A stretch of DNA of 64,000 nt from Acanthopleura granulata (taxonomy: Eukaryota > Mollusca > Polyplacophora > Chitonida > Chitonidae), in assembly GCA_016165875.1 (NCBI GenBank), contig JABBOT010000002.1, positions 18,864,120 through 18,928,119 of the forward strand, written 5' to 3'. The notes beneath the pieces were generated by a model. That model saw only the letters and a program-made list of their open reading frames with translations. It made no database searches and was not told the origin of the DNA. A program made the translations under genes and the position numbers. Below are positions 24,100 through 36,178 of the stretch, in pieces (position 1 is the first letter of the stretch; the number at the start of each line of letters is the position of its first letter).

Positions 24100-25419
24100 A
24101 AAAATACTGAATGTAGAGCATGTATAAATTATAAAGGTGACGTTCACATCAAAACATGCTTTGTTCACTGAAGAGATATAGACAAAACACAGAATATCAC
24201 TAGTTGCGTACATACAAGACGCAACAGATGGCATTTCCATTCACCAAAGTTCTGTGTTACAACTGGCAAGGATCTCACAAAACAGTTTTGGTTCCTTGCT
24301 CATAAGCCATACAAGTAATACGTGATATGCATGTTTTTTTTGTCTGAATATGAATGAGATATCAAATTTATCTTAGTATTAATGATTGATGATAGTTAAA
24401 TGGGACTCAGTTCCAAAATCCATTTGTTATACCCCAAAATTATTTTACACAATACAGATAATGCAGTAATTTTACAGCCGTTTATAGCATACGTACATTT
24501 TTACTCAAACAGTAAAGGAATTCAGTTGCTTTCGTACAGTGAAATAATCCCGTGCAGAAATGAATATGCGTGTCACTTGTAGTTTAAAGGGCCATTCTCT
24601 GCTCATTTACTGTCGTGGACTTTTTCCCTTGCGACGAGAGCAACAAGCATGTCGGAACTATATTGGTCTTTATATCGTTACCTTTATTATACAAAATAGT
24701 TCACAACTAGGTTAAACAAATTTTATCTGCATGTACATTGTTCGTGACAAAATACATGTATTTGACAACAAATTTATCTGTATGTAGTATAATTAATCGA
24801 ATATCCAGAGGATGTTACTCTGCATGCCTTATCTGTTACAAAAAGACTGCAAATAATGTGAAATTAAACCTCAATTTATTACCATCTAAAACATTTTCTG
24901 ATTGCTTCAGGTTTTAATATCGCCGCAGCGGTGTTTGTTGTGTAACCCCACACCGCTGAACGTAGGAATATTATCAGCTATTAAGATTTTAGGAGGGTGT
25001 ATCACATGCTATGACCCTTCCTTGAGTGCACTGGAGGGAAGTTTATGACACAGACGACTTGTTTTATCGGTGGTTGTTTCGAACAGATGGGAATGACACT
25101 TCGTGTTTAAGTAAGGCTGCAAATTGGTACAGCATTCTGTTGGACATATTGGAAAGTTTAAGTGGACGTAATATTGTGAGCTCCGCATCGGACATGACAT
25201 TCCACATCAAAACTTTTCCACGTTGTTGTTGACACGCTGACAAATGGGCTTCTAGATAATGTCTTAATCAGACTGCTATGATTTTGAGGAGTTGGAGAGT
25301 TTCTTTGCGAAAGGATGATTGTACAACACGCGGAGTAGTGGTACAGTATTGGAGGTGTTTTTCTGACGGATAACACATCGTTTGTGTCACTGAAGGGGGA
25401 TCGAAAGAAACCATGTTGA

Positions 25420-25558
25420 ATTTATTTATATATTTGTTTATTTGATTGGTGTTTTACGCCGTACTCAAGAATATTTCACTTATACGACGTCGGCCAGCAT
25501 TATGGTGGGAGGAAACCGGGCAGAGCCCGGGGGAAACCCGCGACCATACGCAGGTTGT
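25420..25558 (-). mobile_element. SINE main family, 5'-truncated copy
   Basis: Tail-side half in minus orientation, with GATTGGTGTTTTACGCCGTA, CTCAAGAATATTTCACTTAT, the GGTGGGAGGAAACCGGGCAG block and the start of the body, breaking off at GCAGGTTGTG. It is very close to consensus. Confidence 0.93.
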
Positions 25559-27404
25559 GTTCATTTTAATATTTCGTTTGACAGCTGTCAAAACGGTGGC
25601 ATGAATCCTTCCAACCAGTTTGACAAGTCAATTAATTGCAGCATTGGCAGACAAACTTGCTTGTAGGATAATAAAAAGGTTTACTATACATGTATTGTGA
25701 CGTCATACCGTTGAGCTCAGAATGGAACGTCATCAAACAAAGTGTTCTTTTTTCGACGTCATGGCGTCTGGGTTTGAAGCAGTAAATATTTAATCACAAT
25801 AGTAATATACATAAAATATGTAAAATAACCCTTTCATCACTGAGGACAATTCTGATATTTAACTTCTATCTGAATTTTATAAACGATAAAAAGAAATCTA
25901 CCAAGTCTGCAAGTTGAAATCCTTTTATTTGCGGAAATAAACAGCACGAAAGAATATTATTCGGGAAGGTAAACGTACCAGCTGGTATGTTGCGTGACAC
26001 ATTCGATGTTGTTTGAAAGGTCATCTCTATATTTCCACATGGCCTGGATTTGACAGCGGGGTATAATACTTCTTAAACACTTACTTGAGCAGTTAGTAGA
26101 ACCATAACTGAGGCAAACTGACAAGAGACCAAATTTCACCGGTAAAGTGTGACCATTTGACAAGTATCACACTGTTGTCGCTTCTCTGGTGTTACTCTCT
26201 ATCCTGTGGTCTTTTTAATTCGTATTACTCAAGACCAAAGCATGAAAGGATTGAGGGAACCGTGTCAAATCTCATATGACTCAAGAGTTACGCATCGCAC
26301 GTATATTTGAGGAGCCAAGAGTATATCGATGGATGCTGTATGTATATTGTGGGTGCCAAGAGTAATTCATGTTATTAATAATTAGAGCGCCCATAATGTG
26401 TTGCTAATATGTTGAGGTTCTTTTAGAACCTATCCACATGTCTGTATACGCTTGAAATTTGCCAACGGTCTGGAAATATTTCAATATAACCTCAATGATA
26501 TTTTTACAAAATACAAATATTTCCTGATACAATTTTTCCAATCAAGAACCTCAACGAACATATACTCAATGAACTGCCGTTACTCCGGTTTAATACCATC
26601 AATCTATGCAACTACAAAATACTCGGAAGATATGACAGAAGGCAACTTTATACCTTGTTCATGTGGTTTTGATGTCAGTCAAATACTGTAATTTAAGTTC
26701 ATATGAATATATTTCATACGTTGTAGAAAACAACAGTTCGCCTAAGGTATACAAGGTTTTATTCAAGTTGATGCGTTCCTTGCCTATAATGGAACATATT
26801 TATAACTGGTAAATTAATAGGAATTGCACAATATTTTAATATCACACATTTTAATATCACACATGAAACTTATTTTTCTGTGCTTTTTTTTATTTGTCGA
26901 GATTTACTTGTCGTTTATACCTAAGAACTTTACCCAGCATCAATGACGACATAGAACATAGGATGAAAACATTATACCTCACCGGGTATGCGAAACTTTC
27001 GAATGGTAAAGCAATGAGGTGGGATATGGTGGTTTCACTCTAGAATGAAGCACGCCATGCAGCAAACTGGATATTATGAAGAGGTCACATCGATACTTCA
27101 ATCAAGATAATGTTATTCATGTCCATCAAAAGTCTTCCAAATCTCCGCCAAAACTGTCGAGAAGTGTTATACGACTTGAAGCCGTTCAATGGTATATCCT
27201 GTAAATATTAGAATGCTAGCTGTGAAGAACAATTTATGACTTGTTATATAAAGCAGGAAAGTCGTCTACATTTGAGCAGTTCACCTCTTTAAAACATCTA
27301 AGAATATTGTCAGTAAATGTATATTTAATTACAGGGATATGCAGTTCTACCTGGTAATAATTTGTTGTCGATTTCTGTTTAACGACTTGGGCCGAACTGA
27401 CTAT

Positions 27405-27830
27405 TGTTTTCTTGCAATACGTGTGTTCTGTGTTAACAGTTTGCTCACCAGTTGGTCGCCGCGAAAGCAGGAATGAACAATAGACTACACAGCCTGGACC
27501 TGAATTAATTTAGACGGGAAAAGTTCCACGTTGACTATAATTGTCATCTTGCAATAAACGAATAATACATTACGTGACCAGTTTGCTCATAAAACACCAT
27601 CGTAAAATCTGGAATGAACATTATGGATTCCAAAGGTTTGGCCCGAACTTCTTTAGGCGGGAGATATTTCCCGTTACGTGCACTGCAGGATTTAGTCGGA
27701 GTGCCCCAAGAGGATTTGATCCCGGATGTTCTCATCCGAAATCCAGTATACCAACTACACTAAGAGAAATTTCCGTTAGCTGCACTGCCAATGTAAGCGC
27801 TGGAAATGTATTCCCGTTATCCCAGAATAC
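27405..27830 (+). repeat. degenerate tandem duplication, about 140-bp unit
   Basis: The blocks TCTTGCAATA, CAGTTTGCTCA, GGAATGAACA and TTTAGRCGGGA appear in the same order at about 27410-27525 and again at 27545-27670. A third partial copy of the TTTCCGTTA...TGCACTGC portion lies near 27765-27790. The 99-codon ORF across it is therefore repeat-derived and not called as a gene. Confidence 0.6.
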
Positions 27831-29025
27831 AACTGATTAAAACCACTGTTTCTGTAACCGTTTATAGCTGAAGTAACGGGAATAGGGTGACATTGTTCGC
27901 TTTCCCAAGAATTCAAACACTTTCTGCAGAGCCAAAGTAAAAAAGTATGTGAAATTTGCGGATTACTTCAAACAATACTTGTTGCCATCTCTTTATAGAG
28001 ACTGTTCCTTGACTTAAACACATGTTCGTGTTTCTTCCCGGAATGCCACATAGTAGGTGGACACACAAGCAACCTGGGCGAAATACAAACAATGTGACGG
28101 TAAATAGCTGTGGAGGTGCTCTAGCCACTTCACAAGCGCCCCGGTCGGCCGGGGGTCCGGCTGGATAGTTTTCTGGTCTCACCAAGTGGTCTGCACGTGC
28201 TCTATGGGCCCTCCTAAACGCCATGAGGCCACCATACGAAACATCAATGGCTTCCAGATTCTAAAAACATCCAATATGTTTTCTTGAGCACAAAGTTGGA
28301 TATCCAGCGCTTTGCGCGATTATCTCAATAGTGGCATGCTTTAAAAAGAGCGTCGGTGCATAAGGATTTGCTTGATAAATAGAACGTTCCTTAATTTGAC
28401 AGTCAGTTTTGCAGAATTCCTATCTCAATTCCTTAGTTTGCATATTAGCCATAAAATAAACTTAGAGAATCAAAGCATCTGCTAAATTTAAAAAAGAATC
28501 ATATTCAGATTTATTTTACACGTATACTCACTTAGGTGAACACACTGCATCTGAACATAGCAATTTGTTACTCTGAACGAAAATCATATAGTAGCATGCA
28601 AACAGTGTCTCGGATACCCGTTTTCAGTTATAGAAGATCGTCTGTTTCCGCGTGTGTTGGTCTTTATGCGCCTACACTAAATGCTCAGCTGAGACTCATT
28701 TACCATATAAACAGACAGAGAAAAGCTTTATGATACCACTTCAGTCCACGCCTGGTTTTCATTGAAGCGCACAGGAAATCTATATTGTATTTCGTGTAAT
28801 ATTTAACACATTGAGATATCCGTTTGCCATCAAAACCTCTTTCATAAAATGCGTAATCTTCAAAGGAATGTTACATAACGAATCCTGGCGTTGCACAATT
28901 AATAACTGCTTGTAAATACGGAATGTTTGTTAACAATGAATCATTCCAATTGGGTGCACGTGGCACATGCCTTGTAATTCATTATACGAGTGGTATTTAT
29001 AAGAGTCGGCTTGGTAATTTAATTT

Positions 29026-29120
29026 ACTTATTTGATTAATGTTTTTGCTGTAAGCCTATACTTAGTAACATTTTTGCTGTAAGCCTATACTTAGTAACAT
29101 TTTCAAGAATAATAGTTGTC
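29026..29120 (-). mobile_element. SINE fragment containing a perfect 29-bp direct duplication
   Basis: A tail-like ACTTATTTGATTAATG leads into two identical 29-bp units at 29042-29070 and 29071-29099 (TTTTTGCTGTAAGCCTATAC...), then TTTTCAAGAATAATAG, recalling the family's CTCAAGAATATTT block. The duplication looks recent because the copies are identical. Confidence 0.6.
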
Positions 29121-29704
29121 AGTCTCTTTTTATAGCAGAACTATTGGTATAAGAGAGGGTTGTATTCTTCGATTTTGCCAGGTATAAAGGGCGTACCATT
29201 TAACTATTAAATCCCTTGAGTCAGGTTAAAAAAACATGGTTGTTCTTTGTTGTAGTATGACTGTTAAAAAGTTTCGGTCAGTTCAACCTCCCAAAATAAC
29301 ACTGATCCAAACAATTTGGGTATAGATGTGACGTATCCAGAAAGAAAAAGTCGGTCGCTTGGATCCAATCTGTTACGGCCGAGCGAAATTATTAGTATGC
29401 AGCAATAAAACTTGTGTCACGGGTCACGAGAACATCCGTGCAACTTTGTTTATACTACTGGGTATCAATAAATGGATTAACTGAATGGTTTGAATTGATA
29501 AATGTTTACGATACTGCAGTGGGTAATGTCTTGAATTATTCACCCATTTCTGATGTGTTAAAATCAAAACCAGAGCTTATGTACGGAGATACGTATTTTC
29601 CTGTAACATAAAGCAGAGAGTGAATGCGGTTGCATCATATATGGACACGTGTAGAGTGGGTTACACACACAAAAAAAAAGACAACGAATCGTGACCTTTC
29701 CTTT

Positions 29705-29964
29705 AAATCAGCCGGTTGGCGTTCTAGCGCAACGCAATGACACAGGAGACTCCGACCAATGCGGTCGCTGTGAGTTCAAGTCCAGCTCATGCTGGTTTCC
29801 TCTCCGGGCGTTCGTGGGAATGTCTGCCAACAACTTGCGGATGGTCGTGGGTTTCCCCTTTGCTCTACCCGGTTTCCTCCCACCATAGTGCTGTCCGCCG
29901 TCGTAAGAGTGAAATATTCTTAAGTACAGCGTAAAAGACCAATCAAATAAAGAGATAAATAAAG
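29705..29964 (+). mobile_element. SINE main family, near-full-length copy
   Basis: The order is tRNA-like head (GGTTGGCG...AGCGCAACGCAATGACACAG), B-box-like GAGTTCAAGTCC, body (TTTCCTCTCCGGGCGTTCG), conserved CGTAAGAGTGAAATATTCTT block and A-rich tail. TTAAATCAG on the left and TTAGATCAG on the right may be a decayed target duplication. Two overlapping ORFs here are translations of the SINE. Confidence 0.92.
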
Positions 29965-32059
29965 TTAGATCAGTTCTCTTATATAGTAAATGATGTCATT
30001 TATGAAAATGGAATAAAAAAGTTTTGTAATTGTGGCTTTTGGGGAATTGCATGGACAGATGTTTGTAAAGACTCATTTTCGATTACCAAAGTAAATATAC
30101 CATACCTCAGATAAACCAATGGTATACTCTGACGGGTTACGCAAAAGGGTCCAAACCGCAGAGAAACACATCGTTTTTTGCTGTGACGCGGTGATGTTTG
30201 GGATACTGCTTAAGTGCTCTTTGAGCACATGTGCATCCAGAAGTGTGACGTAATAAAAGAAAGAACAAAGGACCACACGGCTTTGAACTCTTTGTAAAAG
30301 GCAATAAGGTGTTTTACCAGTTTCCCATTGATTACAACCTAAAAATAATATTACCAGTTAGAAAGAGAGCTATGTATTTAACACCTTATCTCACCTATAA
30401 CATTCAATCAAAAAGTATTATTTACACTTTTAGAGCGGGTAAGGTGATAATTCTGGATACCGATGCTAGTTGAAGCCATGTAAAACTAGAAAGTATGAAA
30501 GATGTTAAAACTAATTCGCTTTGAAGATATATTATTGACATATGGGCAAGACCACATCCAATAAAAGACATACGACACATTCTAATCAGTATAGCTTTAT
30601 ACATTCTACGGAAATTGGAGTCCTTTTTTATTACACTTCGTAAATATTCTCTCACAAAATTGACGCTACTGCCGAATCTTTTATAGACACGCTGTTTCTA
30701 GGTCTTCGAAGTGGCATCTTGATCTTTCAGATGTGAATAGGTGAATATGCGAGAACTGGTCGAACTGGTGTGGTCCCAATAGGTGGGGCTATTACAACAA
30801 ACAGTCAGGAACCCCATCGCTGTTCACAGGGCCTTGCGATGACAGCCGTCTCAAGTACTAACATACACAACACTGGGGACTGTATCGCACGAGGTCTGCA
30901 CATTTTCCGCGTGTAAGCAAACTGGGACTACTTGTTCTGTAAGCTCCTTGCTACCAGCCACTCGGCCCTCAATCGTCAGCCAGATGTTTGTTAAGTAGAA
31001 TTCTGTTTATGATTTGCAGATTACAAACCTGGTCCAGCCCTACTCTACCCAAGAAAAGCAACGAAAACGGATCAAATGGAATTAATAAAATAAATTCGGA
31101 AGGAAAACAAACACCGGTTGGACTATTTTCTTCCGCAGGCGATTGTCTTTAACTTACCCAAGTTTGTTGAATTGCGCATAATTGTGGACGATCTGTTAGC
31201 GCGCTTGGCTTTGACCTATACAACTGAGACGTTTGGACTGATACCGTAAGCAATAATGACGTCAGGTTGTATACTTTTGTTTCCCGGGATCACCCCTTCC
31301 TGGCGTGCTGTCGCAATTCTCTGTTCGCATTTTGTCCACCTTCATTATTCCAGCGTACTAATGTTTCACGCGAAATTAGTGTCGAAGTCGAAAACGTAAA
31401 CATGATAACAGTCCCGTTCAACATCCCCAACTACATAGGTATATTTTACAAGATAAAGCATGTAATGAAAGAAAAATCACGCGAACATAAATACATGGCC
31501 AAAGTTTTTGGCGATGTTTTGAAAATTGTTAATGCTATATACAGATTAAAGAGACCAAACAAACGCCTTTGGTCCTTAAATATAAGAAACAAAGAGTAAC
31601 AGGATAAAATTGCCGTTTGAAACTGGTGCAATTTGATTGGTTTATAAGTCCATCAACCCGCCACAGTAAAAAGATCGAAAAGAATACATGCATTAATGTC
31701 AATAAAATGGTGCGAATGTCAAAGATGTAATTCAACTTTTAGATCAAACGCAGGTAACAAGTATCATCGCAGTATGTTGATTTACATTATACATACATGT
31801 TGCACAAAATTAAGAGAATTATGCGTTACAACATCATGCTACACCATTTATTTTTATTTGTCGAGCGGTTAGGTGGATCTCCCCATACCACCACCATCTA
31901 CATCATGTTATTTCCTTTCTCGTTAAATTATCTTATTAATTCTATATATGTGTTAATATGTGCGTATATAGGTCTACAAGCAAAAGCCGTACATCGAAAT
32001 TACTATGTATTTGTGACATTCCCTGATTTTAAGTTCATTTTTCGTCATGAAACACACCA

Positions 32060-32256
32060 CACCAATGGGGTCGCTTTGAGTTCAAGCTTACCTCATGCTG
32101 ACTTCATCTCTGGTCGTATACATGGGAAAGTATGCCAGCAACTTGTAGATGTTCATTAGTTTTTCCAGGGATCTATCCGCTTTCCTTCCACCATAATACG
32201 TCTTCCGTCGTATAGGTGAAACATTATTGAGTGTGTCTATAGCTCTTAATCAATGT
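32060..32256 (+). mobile_element. old, diverged SINE copy
   Basis: CACACCAATGGGGTCGCTTT, GAGTTCAAGCTTACC, CCACCATAATACGTCTTCCG and TCGTATAGGTGAAACATTAT follow the family order with many substitutions. The tail is largely lost. Confidence 0.75.
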
Positions 32257-34600
32257 ATTTGCCGTCAGAAGGGTGTACTAGGCCTATATGTATTTATGGA
32301 AAACAAGTGTGACGTCAACGACGTCCAAAAGTAAAACAGGTCCACAAAAGCATTCCTTACAATTAAAATATATACCTGCAAATACATGTATTGCATTGCA
32401 TTCAACAAAACTTGACAACATGCAACGATGCTTTTCCATACAGTTTTCAATGGTATATTAGACGAGGAGGTCGAGTTTTTGTCTTTAATTAGATTGCATG
32501 TTAATTGTTCACTCACATTCATTAAAGTTTCACTATTTCCACTCGAACAGAGGCGGAAAATTAAATAACATATGTTTCGCGTTTATATTCATTTATTCAT
32601 ATCTCTAATTGGTAGTTAAGCTCATCTTGAGAATATTTCTCTTATACAAATCCATACATACATACGATTGCTCATTATCTACAGTTCATTGCTGAAATTA
32701 GCCTTTATAGTGGACCTCACAGACCGGTATAGACCTTGGCCTTGACCGTCCTCAAATCCATTTCTGCTGGATCTGTCTCCCGCCATATATCAACTTATTT
32801 GTCAGGTGCATGTAGAGAATAATGGAAAATGAGATATTCTTGATTTAAACACGCATAAAACACTAATTAAATCAGATGTCTAAAAGGTAAAACACACACC
32901 AGGTTAGAGGACCTTTCCGTTTTATTCAGATATTTTACCATATGTCTATTGTACATTTGAACACGTATAAATTAACACTAAGGCAGTCTGAGAAAACATG
33001 ACTTTCTTCGTGCCCGACGTTTTCATATTGCCACAACATCTCTGGTATAGTTGTGAAAGTTTAAATCTATACAGTGTTAAATTACAGCAAAGTGTTTGGA
33101 AACCGCAAATTTAAAGTAGCTTAACTATATACCTATGGGAGCCCACGTGTCAAGTGTTAACCCGGGACACTTCCGTCTGATAAGTCATCCTATCCCCCAT
33201 CCAATTACAGCCATTTTCTCTCAAAACAACGCGATTGTGATAGGGCCGACTTCTCTTAGACTGCTCGCTTGCCACTTCCAGTCTTTTCACTGTACAGCCG
33301 TCAATCAAGAGCTTGCCTGCTTTCCCTTAAACCGTTTCACAGACGTTCCCAACAACATTCAGTTAGGCAGAACTAATTAATTACCTAATGAGACTCACGT
33401 CATCTTATTTAGCCATCGACCCTGACGACTTTTCCATGCTTTCTACATTTCCGCGCTGTTATCTCACTGTCGTGCACCGTTATACAATCTCCGGATCTTC
33501 TAGCCCCTCCGGAATTTAGATGGGAAGTCGATTCTAACTGTTCAACTTGGCACCGCTGTATACTCCCTCCGCTATGTATATAAGTGGCAGTTTCTACAAA
33601 TGTCATTCCAGAATATAGTATGTACATTCAAGCCTCGCTTGGTAATGTCTGTCTTAGCACTGTTTGTTCACCTTAATTTTAAACTTGATGAAAATATAAG
33701 TATCTGGTTTCAAATGAGAAGCAGATTTCTTCGTATTATCTGCTCTTATCTGGCTTTTTGGATCCATATGGTTCTCCTATAGTACTGACAGATCACAGAG
33801 AGAGAGAAAATGTGCATCAAAAGTTATACGCGACTAAACTCTGTACTCCAGCCTAATCTGTGAATCGGGAATTCAACCAAGTGTGTGCTTTTTTTTCCTG
33901 CGGGCTCGCCTGCAGATTTGAACGAAATCTGGAAAATAAATCACTGAGTTCGGGGCGGAAAAGTAAGGCGTGATAACCTTTGATTAGCACATGATAAGAG
34001 GCTCATTTTCTTTCCATCAAAGTATGTCCAATTCATAAAATCTACATAAATGCAGACGACCGCGCGCGGACACCCCACACATGTATCAGTGACGCGGACT
34101 TAAGGGCACGGTCGAAAAAAAATAAAGTGTAAATTTTTGGTATAAAGACAAACTTCAAAGGCAAAAGAGGAAAGATCATTTGCTTGAAGGGGATTACGGT
34201 TCTAATACAATTCTGCCATTAGTTATTGCACAGAACTCGACCTTCATGGCTTTTAAGTACTCCTGTAGAGCTACCACACTCCATCATCTTTAGATGAATA
34301 TGGCGATTGTCGAGCTCTACCTCATGAAAGCGTTTTACAACTTCCTTCAAGTGGCCGTGAAAGCAGTCCGTGGGAACACACTCAAGTACTCGTGAAATGC
34401 GTGTACTGTCTGTCCTTGTACTTATAAAAGTGCTTTCCAGTTCCCCTCTTCTGTAACGGTGCTCATCAAAAAATATAATGGTATATACAGGAGAAAAAGA
34501 AGAAAAGGCGGAGAGAGGCAATAATAGATCTGACTTCTTTACACGAAGCTTTAATTCAAACTAAGGCGCGTAATAAGGGTAGACTGTTGAGTCTCGCTGG

Positions 34601-35263
34601 TTTCAATTACACGGGCTAAGTCTCCAGTACATTTTAAACAAACACGATGCCGCATGTAGCAGTGGGTCGACCTCATCTCTTGACCCCGGGGTCTATCTCA
34701 TCTTTGATCGAGCTGTGGAGAAGTTTCCTCTAAGTCACAAGACGATGTTCATCAGAGAAGTTATAAAATTGTGATGAGAGTGCCCCCGCTGGACATGTGC
34801 CTCTTAGATGGCAGAACCAGGCTTAATACGCCAGGAGAAACTATCCTCTTAGCTTCGCAGTCATTTCTCGGGCGTATCTTTTTCTTGCTTCGCGTAAACA
34901 TCGGAACTGTTTTATTGGAAGTGGCAGACGACCGGTGAAGTGGGCGGAGCCTATTGGCAGACTCGTCTTATAGTCACAAGTTACAGACTCACCAATGTAC
35001 ACTACCCAGTAGCCTTGGCTAATTAATTCAAAACGTTTACATCCAGTGACTTAATTTCGCTATCCATTTACAACTCATCAAAATTAAGACGAGGTGACAT
35101 ACGAATACTTAACAGGATTCTTAAAGAGTTCGCTGCGCGCAGAGGTTCGCCACATGGTCGAACCTGGTACGTTTAGCGAGTAACAGGGAAGCGCGTGTTA
35201 CGAAGACACCATTTGATTGTGAAAAGTTGGCCGGGGGGGGAAGATTTTCTTCTTAAGGCCAAG
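34601..35263 (+). promoter_or_regulatory. MRF upstream region and 5' leader
   Basis: GC-richer stretch before the MRF start. TATAAAA at 34762 and an inverted CCAAT (ATTGG) at about 34953 with a weak TATA-like TCTTATAG at about 34964 are two alternative core-promoter readings. Neither has a convincing initiator. E-boxes (CANNTG) occur at about 34794, 35151 and 35210, possible sites of bHLH autoregulation. An in-frame TAG at 35174 separates the leader from the coding frame. The transcription start is unresolved. Confidence 0.35.
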
Positions 35264-36178
35264 ATGATGATGACGGATTATAGAAGTTGCAGGTACGACC
35301 ATAACACGGGGCTGTACTACCCGAGTAACCAGGCTGGAGTAGACTCCACAAACTCCCGACAAATCATGGATATCTCCCATTCTTATCCTTCCTCGAGAAA
35401 TACAGATTTCTACAGCGGGATACCCGGAAACGGGCCCGCGAACCCGGCCTACAGGCATTACGGCAGACATGTACAGCAAATGTATGGTTATCATCAACCT
35501 GTGTCAAACCAGCAGTCGTTTTACAGTTATCAGAATCCCGATTATCGTCAGAGAAACGTTTCCGCGGGTATGTACATGAAGGGGAAGGTGGCGTCATTGC
35601 GACAGGACAGCTGTTCCCCTCCTGACGAGCAGAAGACAGAAAGGCAGGGGTGCTGCTCATCTCCGCTTGATAAACAACGTCAGGCAGACTATAGGGACAA
35701 GACACAATCGTCTTCCGACGAAGCGCCATCTTGCCAAAGTGTCAGATCCCCGAAAGAGGACGTTCTGAGTCCGGGAAACTTAGCCTACGACGATGACGAC
35801 TTCAAAGACGAAGACAACGAAGATGACGGGGACCCTGGCGACCACACACCTCACGTGTTTGCCCCAGGATACCACGGACCCTCGCGAAGGTGTCTGTTGT
35901 GGGCATGTAAAGCATGTAAGAAAAAGACAGTGACCATTGACAGACGAAAGGCAGCTACAATGCGCGAAAGACGACGTCTGAGGAAAGTTAACGAAGCGTT
36001 TGAAACTCTCAAGCGAAGAACTTGTCCCAATCCTAACCAAAGACTCCCCAAAGTAGAAATTCTCCGCAATGCAATCGATTATATCGAAAGTTTGGAAGAT
36101 CTCCTTCATGGTAATCGACTTGGGAGAGGCGATGAAAATCACGACACTGGTTCTAATAGCAGTGGTTCCGATTATATG
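35264..36178 (+). CDS. MRF coding exon 1
   Basis: 305 codons carrying the N-terminal domain, Cys/His-rich segment and full bHLH, ending ...SDYM at the donor ATG|gtaagt (36179). Phase 0. Reading through the donor gives only four more codons before a stop. Confidence 0.97.

Larger units (their letters stand above)
22542..34600. other. intergenic DNA, no gene recognised
   Basis: Holds a minisatellite (23611-24099), SINE copies at 25.4, 29.0, 29.7 and 32.1 kb, SINE relics near 32588-32652 and 32800-32875, and a degenerate tandem duplication (27405-27830). ORFs of 65-110 codons at 22644, 25026, 31267 and 33135 (+) and 34219-34521 (-) lack recognisable domains. Confidence 0.45.

Noticed and set aside
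29691..29934. Two overlapping 65-codon ORFs
   Set aside because: Both are translations of the near-full-length SINE at 29705-29964.
35195..35263. Upstream extension of the MRF frame from a GTG
   Set aside because: No ATG lies between the in-frame stop at 35174 and the triple ATG at 35264, which has a good context and leads straight into the MRF N-terminus.
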